Source: Salinimicrobium profundisediminis
GTDB taxonomy: Bacteria; Bacteroidota; Bacteroidia; Flavobacteriales; Flavobacteriaceae
DNA length: 64,000 nt
NCBI RefSeq assembly: GCF_026241755.1
Contig: NZ_JAPJDA010000010.1
Coordinates: forward strand, 2,233 to 66,232
Reading direction: 5' to 3'
Shown one piece after another: positions 53,698 through 61,116 of this stretch. The notes under the pieces are model-generated. The model was not told the DNA's origin, made no database searches, and saw only the letters and a list, made by a program, of their open reading frames with translations. Position 1 is the first letter of the stretch; each line of letters starts with the position of its first letter. The translations under genes and the position numbers were made by a program.

Positions 53698-53847
53698 ATG
53701 GACAACAGAACCCCGGCATATTCGAATAGTAAGAGCAACATTCTTCATATACCACTGGTGACCCTGGTTAATGTCGATTTTCAAGGCGGTACAACTGGTT
53801 ACATTAACGGGTTAATCCGTCAAAGCCGAAAAAACCTAACACGTTAG
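53698..53847 (+). CDS. Possible 49-codon small ORF before ktrB
   Basis: The ORF runs from ATG at 53698 to TAG at 53847 and encodes a basic, Asn-rich peptide (it begins MDNRTPAYSNSKSNILH and ends RQSRKNLTR). It stops 2 nt before the TTG start of ktrB, in another frame, a spacing fitting translational coupling. I recognise no domain. The same stretch can fold: TGTTGTC/GACAACA around the start codon and GTTAATGT/ACATTAAC further on. It could equally be an untranslated structured leader. Confidence 0.3.
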   Translation: MDNRTPAYSNSKSNILHIPLVTLVNVDFQGGTTGYINGLIRQSRKNLTR

Positions 53848-53849
53848 AT

Positions 53850-55640
53850 TTGAATTTTTCAAACCTTCAAAAACGGGATAAAATTGAAAGAAGACTCGGA
53901 ATTTTAAAGAAGTCCTCTTTCGCGCTAAGTCTCTTCACTGTCTGCTTAATTGTGTTTGACCTGGGTTTCACCCATAGATCTGAAACAGAGCTTTATCTTA
54001 CCGATTTTTATCTGGTAGCCCTGCTCATTGGAAGTACAACAATTCTGGTGAGGTATGGAATTTCACGAAAGAAATTTCCTCTAAAGGTTCGCTTTTTTGA
54101 TGGCGCAATCTTCTTGCTAAACATTTTCCTGATCTTTGTGAAGTTCGATCTTTCCCTAAGGCTTCTTCCCTTCCTGGAGTTCTTCAATAACATGGGCTGG
54201 TTATATCTTGCCCTGTTCATTTATTTTATTAGAGAGTTTTCGGCTATAAGTATAAACTTCAACCGAAAGTTACTCAACCCGGCGCAGCTGTTCATGGCAA
54301 GTTTCCTGGGTATGATATTCCTGGGGACTTTACTCTTAATGCTCCCCAAAGCTACCTATGAAGGAATTTCGGCCGTAGACGCTCTTTTTACAGCTACAAG
54401 TGCAGTATGTGTAACAGGTTTGATTGTAGTTGACACCGGCACCTATTTCACCAGTCTGGGGCAAACCATTATTCTTATCCTAATCCAGTTCGGGGGACTT
54501 GGCATTATGACCTTTGCAAGTTATTTCTCCTATTTTTTCCGCGGAAAAAGCTCCTATGAGCACCAGATCATGCTGAAGGATATGACTAATTCTGAAAAGA
54601 TCGGGGAGGTTTTTAGTGTCCTGAAAAAAATTGTTCTGCTCACCCTGGCTATTGAAGCTATTGGGGCGCTACTGGTTTTTATAAATTTAGACCCAAACAC
54701 TGTAAAGGGATTTGTAGATCAGGTTTTCTTTTCCATCTTTCACAGTATTTCAGCTTTTTGTAATGCCGGATTTTCAACACTGGAGAACAGCTTGTATGAA
54801 CCTGAATTTAAATTCAATTACTCGCTCCAGCTAGTAATTGTTACGCTGTTCATTTTAGGAGGAATAGGATTTCCTATTCTTTTTAATTTGTATAAATATT
54901 TTATCTATTATTTCAAGAACCAGTACGTCAAAATTCAACACCCGGCTAACTCAGTTTATGTTCCCTGGGTAATTAATATTAATACCCGCATCGTGCTTGT
55001 CACTACTTCAGTATTGCTGGTGGCAGGAACTGTTTTATTTTACTTTTTTGAATACGATAACACCCTCGAGGAACATTCGGGATTTGGCAAGCTGGTAGTT
55101 TCCTTTTTTGGAGCCGCTACTCCCAGAACAGCCGGATTTAATTCGGTGGACATGACTGCTCTGAACTTCTCTACACTCATGATCATTCTTATTCTCATGT
55201 GGATAGGTGCATCTCCAAGTTCTACAGGGGGCGGAATTAAAACCAGCACTTTTGCGCTTGCTACGCTCAACTTTATGAGCCTGGCACGAGGCAAGGACAG
55301 GGTAGAAGTTTTTAAAAGGCAGATATCGGACATATCTATAAGACGGGCTTTTGCTATTATTTCCCTTTCCCTTTTGGTCATAGGAACAGCCATTTTTCTA
55401 ATTGCATCTTTTGATCAGGAAAAAACGCTGTTAAGCATTGCCTTTGAGTGTTTCTCGGCGTACAGTACTGTGGGTTTAAGCATTGGAATAACCTCGCAGT
55501 TGAGCGAGGCCTCAAAAATGGTAATAATTGCTACCATGTTTATTGGGCGGGTGAGTATGTTAACCATCTTAATTGCCCTTTTAAGAAGGGTGAAATATCT
55601 AAATTATAAATATCCGCAGGAGGATATACTAATGAACTAA
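53850..55640 (+). CDS. ktrB: TrkH/KtrB-family potassium uptake protein
   Basis: The 596-aa inner-membrane K+ channel subunit has four TM-P-TM repeats. Selectivity-filter-like segments are visible: TSAVCVTGLIVVDT, SISAFCNAGFST, GAATPRTAGFNSVD and CFSAYSTVGLSIGI. About four extra N-terminal helices (20-140) precede the core. The probable start is TTG at 53850. The TrkA-type regulator follows after 4 nt, so the two form a Ktr system. Confidence 0.93.
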   Translation: MNFSNLQKRDKIERRLGILKKSSFALSLFTVCLIVFDLGFTHRSETELYLTDFYLVALLIGSTTILVRYGISRKKFPLKVRFFDGAIFLLNIFLIFVKFDLSLRLLPFLEFFNNMGWLYLALFIYFIREFSAISINFNRKLLNPAQLFMASFLGMIFLGTLLLMLPKATYEGISAVDALFTATSAVCVTGLIVVDTGTYFTSLGQTIILILIQFGGLGIMTFASYFSYFFRGKSSYEHQIMLKDMTNSEKIGEVFSVLKKIVLLTLAIEAIGALLVFINLDPNTVKGFVDQVFFSIFHSISAFCNAGFSTLENSLYEPEFKFNYSLQLVIVTLFILGGIGFPILFNLYKYFIYYFKNQYVKIQHPANSVYVPWVININTRIVLVTTSVLLVAGTVLFYFFEYDNTLEEHSGFGKLVVSFFGAATPRTAGFNSVDMTALNFSTLMIILILMWIGASPSSTGGGIKTSTFALATLNFMSLARGKDRVEVFKRQISDISIRRAFAIISLSLLVIGTAIFLIASFDQEKTLLSIAFECFSAYSTVGLSIGITSQLSEASKMVIIATMFIGRVSMLTILIALLRRVKYLNYKYPQEDILMN

Positions 55641-55644
55641 ACTT

Positions 55645-56340
55645 ATGAAGTATATAATAGTTGGATTGGGAAATTTTGGAGCCTCCCTTGCCGAAAAGCT
55701 TACCAAAATGGGCAATGAGGTAATTGGTGTAGACATGAACATGAGCAAGGTTGAAGCTATTAAAGACAAGATCACTCATGCTGTTAATCTGGACTCTACA
55801 GATATTACTGCAGTCTCGAGTCTACCCCTTAGTGATACTGATATTGTAATTGTAGGAATTGGTGAAGATAAAGGTTCAAATATCATGGCTACTGCCTTGA
55901 TGAAGCAATTACGTGTGAAAAGATTAATAAGCAGGGCAGTCTCCCCGCTTCAGGAAATGGTGCTCGAAGCTATGGGCGTAGATGAAATCATACACCCCGA
56001 AGAAGAAACCGCTGAAAGGTGGGCAAAAAAACTCAATCTACATGGGGTGGTAGATTCATTTGAAGTCAACCGCGACTACAGTATTATAGAAACTGAGATC
56101 CCTGCCGAATTTGATGGAAGAACTCTCGAGGAAATAGGCCTTAAGAGAAAATATGATATTATTGTTCTAACTACAATCAAAATCACCCGAGAGAAGAACG
56201 AGATAGGAACAAACCGGGATGTCTCGAATGTACAGGGAGTAGCTTCGGCAAAAACTGTTTTGCACAAACACGATATCATGGTGCTCTACGGACACAATAA
56301 GAATTTGAAAAAATTACTTAAAGACCAGGAAAAGTACTAA
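55645..56340 (+). CDS. ktrA: TrkA/KtrA-type potassium channel regulatory subunit
   Basis: The 231-aa cytoplasmic protein has an RCK_N Rossmann domain (GLGNFGASLAEKL nucleotide loop; about 1-125) and a C-terminal RCK_C domain (about 140-225, DIMVLYGHNK at the end). It gates KtrB in response to nucleotide binding. It lies 4 nt after ktrB, and a bidirectional hairpin terminator follows. Confidence 0.94.
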   Translation: MKYIIVGLGNFGASLAEKLTKMGNEVIGVDMNMSKVEAIKDKITHAVNLDSTDITAVSSLPLSDTDIVIVGIGEDKGSNIMATALMKQLRVKRLISRAVSPLQEMVLEAMGVDEIIHPEEETAERWAKKLNLHGVVDSFEVNRDYSIIETEIPAEFDGRTLEEIGLKRKYDIIVLTTIKITREKNEIGTNRDVSNVQGVASAKTVLHKHDIMVLYGHNKNLKKLLKDQEKY

Positions 56341-56343
56341 TAA

Positions 56344-56386
56344 AAACAGTAAGGCCGGAAACTCTGTGTTCCCGGCATTCCTGTTT
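56344..56386. terminator. Bidirectional hairpin between ktrA and the curli operon
   Basis: Inner stem GCCGGAAAC/GTTCCCGGC (one mismatch) and outer stem AAACAG/CTGTTT. It lies between the convergent stops at 56340 and 56407. Confidence 0.5.
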
Positions 56387-56406
56387 AAAGCATTTTATTT
56401 ACTCTA

Positions 56407-57909
56407 TTATTCCCAATCTGGCATAGCCGCGTTTTCTATAAGCACCTCCCTATCGTCATCATCCCCTGTACTACTACCAGTATTTACAGGCATGGTGTAT
56501 ATATCTTTGGGTGATAAATCATCGTTTGAGGTATTTACAAAAATCACTTCAGCTTCATTAGGAGAAAATCTTGGATCAAGGTCATTAGTTCCATCGGGTT
56601 TTTCTACTGAAAGATTTTGAAATTGCCTGGTGGAAAAATCATATATAAACAAGTCTGAATCAAGTCTCCGGTAGGAATCGTTTCTATAACCTGAACTGTC
56701 ATAGGTATATAGTAACTTATTCCCCTGCAAAGAAAGATCCAAACCTCCCAGAGCCCCTTCAACATTATTCAAGATCATCTCCTGAATTTCCCCTTCGAAA
56801 TTAATAGTAAATAGATCTGCATCATAGCCATTACTGTTGTTGGTAATCAAGGCTATCGTTCCATTATCTTCACTTACATCTACTTCTGTTATAAAATCGC
56901 CATTTTGTGTTTCATATATTAAAGTGGTACCTCCCCCCACAGAGTTTATCTTGTAGAGCTTTCCAAAATTTGGATAGACCAGTGCTGCTCCATCATCGGA
57001 CCAGGAGAAATCAATAAGGTTTAAATTAAAACCATTCACCGGAATATTTGAAGTGATACGTTTTTGTTGAGAACCATCGGGATTCATGGTAAATAGATGG
57101 GTCTGCCCGTTAACAACCCTTAAAAAGGCAATTTTATTCACGGAATTATTCTTACGAGGTCTAAAGCTGTTTTGATCTGATGAAGTTAAACGAAACTCCT
57201 CTCCTTCAGAATTCCGGGAAAAGATCACATTATTACCATTGATAAGGCGTGTAAACAGGACCCTGCTTTCAGGTACATTTCTGGTTTTAAAGGAATACAA
57301 TGAACTTAGAACTGGGTCGTTTATACTATCAGAAACTTTTACCTGCCAAAAATACCTGTAGCCAGAATTAAGGCCTTCCACGGTATAGGTAGTATCTTTA
57401 ATATTTGAATATGTCAACACTTCATCATTCACGTTGTTCCACAACTCCAGCTCGTAAGTCAATTCATCATCTTCAGGGTCTGAGGAGTTCCACACAAATT
57501 CTGCGGTCATGTCAACTTCTTCAGCATTATCTTCGGGAGAAAGCAGTTGTGGCGTGGATGGTTGTTTATTATTTGCACCCGATTTCAATAATTCGAAAGC
57601 TACATTTGAAGTAGCACCTTCGGTTACCGTAACTGCCTCAAAAGCAGTAGTGTAATCTTCAACTTCAGCCTTGACAGAATATTGATCAACAAGAACATCT
57701 TCAATAACAAATTCTCCATTTTCATCTGTAAAGACTGTACTTGAAGCAGGGCTGGTCGTAATTTTGACATTTTCGAGAGGTTCATTACTAGTACGTTCAA
57801 CTACTTTCCCAGATATACCACCTGTTAAAGATTCCCCGACTGTATCTTCAGAACAACCTATTAGGAAGAATAAACCTGCAATTGTAATATATTTTAAGAA
57901 TGTCTTCAT
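56407..57909 (-). CDS. Lipoprotein with carboxypeptidase-regulatory, FN3-like and TolB-like propeller domains
   Basis: The 500-aa lipoprotein has Cys19 (FLIGCSED). A carboxypeptidase-regulatory-like beta-sandwich lies at about 30-110 (GKVVERTSNEPLENVKI, FTDENGEFVIEDV). An FN3-like domain lies at about 118-210 (FVWNSSDPEDDELTYELELW, YRYFWQVKVSD). A PD40/TolB-like propeller lies at about 215-495 (LFTMNPDGSQQKRIT, DPRFSPNEAEVIFV). It lies 22 nt after csgG in the curli operon, so a periplasmic or outer-membrane role in curli assembly or anchoring is likely. No such component exists in the E. coli system. Confidence 0.8.
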   Translation of the reverse strand: MKTFLKYITIAGLFFLIGCSEDTVGESLTGGISGKVVERTSNEPLENVKITTSPASSTVFTDENGEFVIEDVLVDQYSVKAEVEDYTTAFEAVTVTEGATSNVAFELLKSGANNKQPSTPQLLSPEDNAEEVDMTAEFVWNSSDPEDDELTYELELWNNVNDEVLTYSNIKDTTYTVEGLNSGYRYFWQVKVSDSINDPVLSSLYSFKTRNVPESRVLFTRLINGNNVIFSRNSEGEEFRLTSSDQNSFRPRKNNSVNKIAFLRVVNGQTHLFTMNPDGSQQKRITSNIPVNGFNLNLIDFSWSDDGAALVYPNFGKLYKINSVGGGTTLIYETQNGDFITEVDVSEDNGTIALITNNSNGYDADLFTINFEGEIQEMILNNVEGALGGLDLSLQGNKLLYTYDSSGYRNDSYRRLDSDLFIYDFSTRQFQNLSVEKPDGTNDLDPRFSPNEAEVIFVNTSNDDLSPKDIYTMPVNTGSSTGDDDDREVLIENAAMPDWE

Positions 57910-57931
57910 AAGTTCTACAAGTTCAAATCAA

Positions 57932-59311
57932 TTAAAAGTAAATATTTAGGCCTAAACCAAAATTGAAGTAGTGATCATCTCTTTTTCCATGGACAAAATT
58001 ATCCAGCTTATCATTTGTAATAAGATTATGTTCAGCAAAAATTTGTGCACCCAACCTGGAATTAAATAAGTATCGCAATCCGCCCCCATATTGAAATTTA
58101 AAAAAGTTGGATTCAAGGTTCTCCTCATCAGTGGCTAGATCCGGATTCCCCAGCTCCATAAGAAATCCGGGGCCTCCGTATACAAAAGGAGCAAAATCAT
58201 CTTTTGGCAAAAAGTTAAATCTCGCATTAATATCTACTCCCGCAAACTCTCCTTTAAATTGCCTGCCATTATCGAGGCTGATGTAATTTAAATTTCCACC
58301 TATACTTAGGTTCGGAAAAAGCCTTTTTTGATATCCAATCCGTGCAAAATAACCAGGTTCTTTATTTGAATAGTCGCCATCCATTAAAGATAAACCACCT
58401 GAAAAACTTAAGTTATTCTCTGGCACATCTTCAATAAGTAACCTGTCATACAAGCCCATGTCTTCCTCTGCCTTTTTTTCGGCCACGTAATTATCTACCA
58501 GTTGCTGGTTTACCTCCCTACCTCCCTGGGCAGCCCACAAGCGATCTTTAACCCCTTCAAGAATAAGATCTCTTACAGCTTTTTCTATTGCGTCCTGTAC
58601 TGCTAATTGTACTGGCTCGTTCTGAGTTATTCCTGTTTCTGCTTCAAGCAATCTCTGGAACTTCACAAATCTAAAGAAACTACCATCCAGGCCTTGAGAA
58701 AGTATGGTCTTTGAAACATATACAGTTTTGAGGATTTCTCCTGTATTTGTTGAAACAGCTCTTAAGTAAACTGTAATTCTATCCTGCCTGTATTTAGCTG
58801 AACCTCCCAGACCAAAATATCTTGCTCCTATTCCACCGGTAAGAATGTTTGTATCATAGGAAATGATACCTCCTTCAAGAATAAGACCTGCATAAAGTAA
58901 AGCTGGTAAAGGTGGTTCATTAGGATTCAGGTTTTTAATATATTCCTGCTTGGTATTTCTTATAATATTTCTTTCGGTAGAAAGGTTGCTTAAATTCTCT
59001 CTCTCAATAGGAATAAACCATCCGGAATCTTCCAGAGCTTTGATTAAAATAGTAGTCGCGCCCTGGGTTACGGCTGTACTAAAAGTAGAGCCATTTTCTA
59101 CGGCTTTGTATTGCCCCGTTTGGTCACTAAAGTTATAGACAGCTACTTCAACAGGATCATTAGCCGGAGGCAAGCTGGTTAAAAGATGGGAATTTGTAGA
59201 TTTCTCCCCCGGCCGGGCCGGATCATTATTAAATGGTTGATTGAAGTATGCCCCGCAAGAGCTTAGAGTGCTAATTGCAAAAAATAGCACTACCTGGTAG
59301 GTCTTGTTCAT
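57932..59311 (-). CDS. csgG: CsgG curli secretion pore with fused C-terminal beta-barrel domain
   Basis: The 459-aa lipoprotein has Cys19 (TLSSCGAYF). Residues about 25-265 match CsgG, the nonameric outer-membrane pore that exports curlins (VAVYNFSDQTGQYK, AVTQGATTILIKALEDSGWFIPIERENLSNLSTER, GGIISYDTN, ILSQGLDGSFFRFV). E. coli CsgG ends near this point. Here about 170 further residues carry an outer-membrane-barrel pattern (LSFSGGLSLMDGDYSNKE, GGNLNYISLD, APFVYGGPGFLMELG, YFNFGLGLNIYF). The gene lies 5 nt after csgF. Confidence 0.93.
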   Translation of the reverse strand: MNKTYQVVLFFAISTLSSCGAYFNQPFNNDPARPGEKSTNSHLLTSLPPANDPVEVAVYNFSDQTGQYKAVENGSTFSTAVTQGATTILIKALEDSGWFIPIERENLSNLSTERNIIRNTKQEYIKNLNPNEPPLPALLYAGLILEGGIISYDTNILTGGIGARYFGLGGSAKYRQDRITVYLRAVSTNTGEILKTVYVSKTILSQGLDGSFFRFVKFQRLLEAETGITQNEPVQLAVQDAIEKAVRDLILEGVKDRLWAAQGGREVNQQLVDNYVAEKKAEEDMGLYDRLLIEDVPENNLSFSGGLSLMDGDYSNKEPGYFARIGYQKRLFPNLSIGGNLNYISLDNGRQFKGEFAGVDINARFNFLPKDDFAPFVYGGPGFLMELGNPDLATDEENLESNFFKFQYGGGLRYLFNSRLGAQIFAEHNLITNDKLDNFVHGKRDDHYFNFGLGLNIYF

Positions 59312-59316
59312 AAAGC

Positions 59317-59727
59317 TTAATTATTTGGGATAACTATTTGTGATTCTTCCCCCGTCGAGGTGTCTAAAATATTTATTACCAACCCCTCCAGGGTTTCATA
59401 TATTTCGATGCTTAAAGATCCAAAAGTAAAGGTTCCTTCCTCATCAAACTTAAACCCGTCTAACTGTTCCCGTAAGAGGGATCGTGAAATTTGTGTTAGG
59501 ATCTGTCGGTTTATATCTTTTCCTAACCTGTCGAGTTCAGATTCCTGTTGAGCCTGATTTCCGGGAGCTTTTAATTGATTTTGCGCGGTAGCAGACGCCA
59601 ACATCCAACTATAGTTAAGATAATTACCCCCAAACGCAGGATTGGTAGGTTGATAAGTGAGTTGTTGACATTGAACGTTTAAGCCGAAAAAAAATAAACA
59701 GCTGAGTAAAAGTAATTTTTTCATCAA
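59317..59727 (-). CDS. csgF: CsgF curli assembly factor
   Basis: The 136-aa protein has a signal peptide and then the CsgF signature at the mature N-terminus (LTYQPTNPAFGGNY), the segment that plugs into the CsgG pore in the E. coli complex. The remainder has the usual helix (SELDRLGKDINRQILTQISR) and a small beta domain. Length is normal. It lies 2 nt after csgE and 5 nt before csgG. Confidence 0.93.
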   Translation of the reverse strand: MMKKLLLLSCLFFFGLNVQCQQLTYQPTNPAFGGNYLNYSWMLASATAQNQLKAPGNQAQQESELDRLGKDINRQILTQISRSLLREQLDGFKFDEEGTFTFGSLSIEIYETLEGLVINILDTSTGEESQIVIPNN

Positions 59728-59729
59728 AT

Positions 59730-60515
59730 TTAATAGTGTTTAAAATTATTGGCCTGCTGTTCCAGTCTCTGTATTTGAGCTAATACACGAGCCAGTGTTA
59801 CGTTGGCCATTTGCTTGAGGTATTCTTTTTTAGGTTGGGCAAAGAACCGCATCACAAGTTGATCTCCCACATTCACAGAAATACGCGTCATTCTACCCCT
59901 TCCCGGCACTTCTTCAATTTCAATATTCTGGGGACTCACAATTTCCCGATTATAGTATTCTGAATAAAAATAACGGTAAAAGTCGCGTCCTGCCTTAGTA
60001 ATTGTATTTTCTATCACAAGGCCGTTAATAATTACTCCGTCCTGTGGTTTGGCCTGATCTTTTGGAAGCGCTATTACCTGCTTTTCCTGTTCCTTTATCT
60101 CCTGAATAGATTCTTCTGTTATTTTAAACTCCAGCCTGTCTTTCCCAACTGGTTTATCATCCTGATCGTAAATCATAAGAAGAATAATAATTCCCCCTTC
60201 ATCACTCCTGTTGACTTGTGTTGAGGAAAGAATAACTTTTTGATTTGGCTCTAAATAGAAGCGGTTTCCCTGGTTGGATTTCGTAACGTTTCCAGCCCCA
60301 TCCTTTTTGAAGAGCGTGAAATCATACCTTAAATTATGACCCGCAGGAGTCACATTCTCGGCAGTTGCACTAAAATTTAAAAATTCACCTCTGTCTTCTA
60401 CTTTAATTTTAGCTACAATCTCTTTATTGTAAAACTGCGAAAAACAACTACCGGAAAGAAGAAGTGCCACAGACACTATAAACATCTTTACAATATTTGT
60501 TTTCCTAATTCTCAT
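59730..60515 (-). CDS. csgE: CsgE curli assembly factor with an extra N-terminal beta-sandwich domain
   Basis: In this 261-aa protein a signal peptide (to about residue 26) is followed by a beta-rich domain (about 28-133; EIVAKIKVEDRGEFLNFSA, HNLRYDFTLFKKD, KVILSSTQVNRSDEGG). This domain resembles the CsgC/CsgH-like chaperones that inhibit curlin aggregation. A linker leads to the CsgE domain (about 150-255; GLVIENTITKAGRDFYRYFY, GRMTRISVNVGDQLVMRFF). E. coli CsgE is about 129 aa and lacks the first part. CsgE caps the periplasmic side of CsgG. The CsgH-like assignment is by pattern and needs a structure-based comparison. It lies 1 nt after the minor curlin gene. Confidence 0.88.
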   Translation of the reverse strand: MRIRKTNIVKMFIVSVALLLSGSCFSQFYNKEIVAKIKVEDRGEFLNFSATAENVTPAGHNLRYDFTLFKKDGAGNVTKSNQGNRFYLEPNQKVILSSTQVNRSDEGGIIILLMIYDQDDKPVGKDRLEFKITEESIQEIKEQEKQVIALPKDQAKPQDGVIINGLVIENTITKAGRDFYRYFYSEYYNREIVSPQNIEIEEVPGRGRMTRISVNVGDQLVMRFFAQPKKEYLKQMANVTLARVLAQIQRLEQQANNFKHY

Positions 60516-60516
60516 A

Positions 60517-61035
60517 TTAATTATAGCTTCTAATTATTAGCGAAGGCGTGGCATCGGTTTGTATGAACTTTAAGGATTGAGTAAGATCGTTAGCCCCATT
60601 TCTCTCAAAAACCTTGTCGTCACCCCTTTGCTCAAGTTCAAGTGAGATATTTGTTCCTGCATCGTTCACATAATCCCTAATTTGATTATTATCACCTTCC
60701 TGAAGAAGCTTAGCTATAGCTGTATTAGCTATATAATCAAGTTTAGTATAATTATACCTGCCATTCTGAGTTAGTGTAATTTCACTTGAAGTTGTTTGAG
60801 TTCGAATCTCAGCTTGATTATACTCCCCAATTTGCTTCAAAGCCACAGCATTTCCCTGTACAGTATTGAAGTTGGGTTGGATTATAGATATCCCGCCTAT
60901 CAAACCATTCAAATTGGCCTCCAGTACCTTCTGATCGACTTCTTCTTCATTAATGTAAGTCTGCGCTAAAACTCCAGAGCTCATAGACAGCAGAAAGCAG
61001 GACAAAATCATTTTTATAAAAACATGAACTCTCAT
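60517..61035 (-). CDS. csgB: Minor curlin / CsgB-like nucleator
   Basis: The 172-aa protein has a signal peptide ending VLAQ and four to five curlin-type repeats of the QXGXXN form (KQIGEYNQAEI, LTQNGRYNYTK, LQEGDNNQIRD, LEQRGDDKVFE). The short length, weaker repeats and position before csgE/F/G fit a CsgB-like nucleator that seeds the major curlin at the cell surface. The gene starts 81 nt behind csgA, across a strong hairpin terminator. Confidence 0.85.
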   Translation of the reverse strand: MRVHVFIKMILSCFLLSMSSGVLAQTYINEEEVDQKVLEANLNGLIGGISIIQPNFNTVQGNAVALKQIGEYNQAEIRTQTTSSEITLTQNGRYNYTKLDYIANTAIAKLLQEGDNNQIRDYVNDAGTNISLELEQRGDDKVFERNGANDLTQSLKFIQTDATPSLIIRSYN

Positions 61036-61067
61036 AATAATAAATTTATCAAAATTTTATTAAAAAA

Positions 61068-61100
61068 GTAAACAGAAGGAATGTTTTTCCTTCTGTTTAC
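61068..61100 (-). terminator. Terminator/attenuator between csgA and csgB
   Basis: A perfect 14-bp stem (GTAAACAGAAGGAA / TTCCTTCTGTTTAC) with a 5-nt loop is followed on the minus strand by TTTTTTAATAAAA. It lies 16 nt behind the csgA stop and 33 nt before the csgB start, inside the curli gene cluster. Confidence 0.88.
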
Positions 61101-61116
61101 AAATAAAACACAATTA

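Noticed and set aside
53690-53847. KdpF-like peptide or known riboswitch before ktrB
   Set aside because: The predicted peptide is hydrophilic, unlike KdpF, and I recognise no riboswitch class in the leader.
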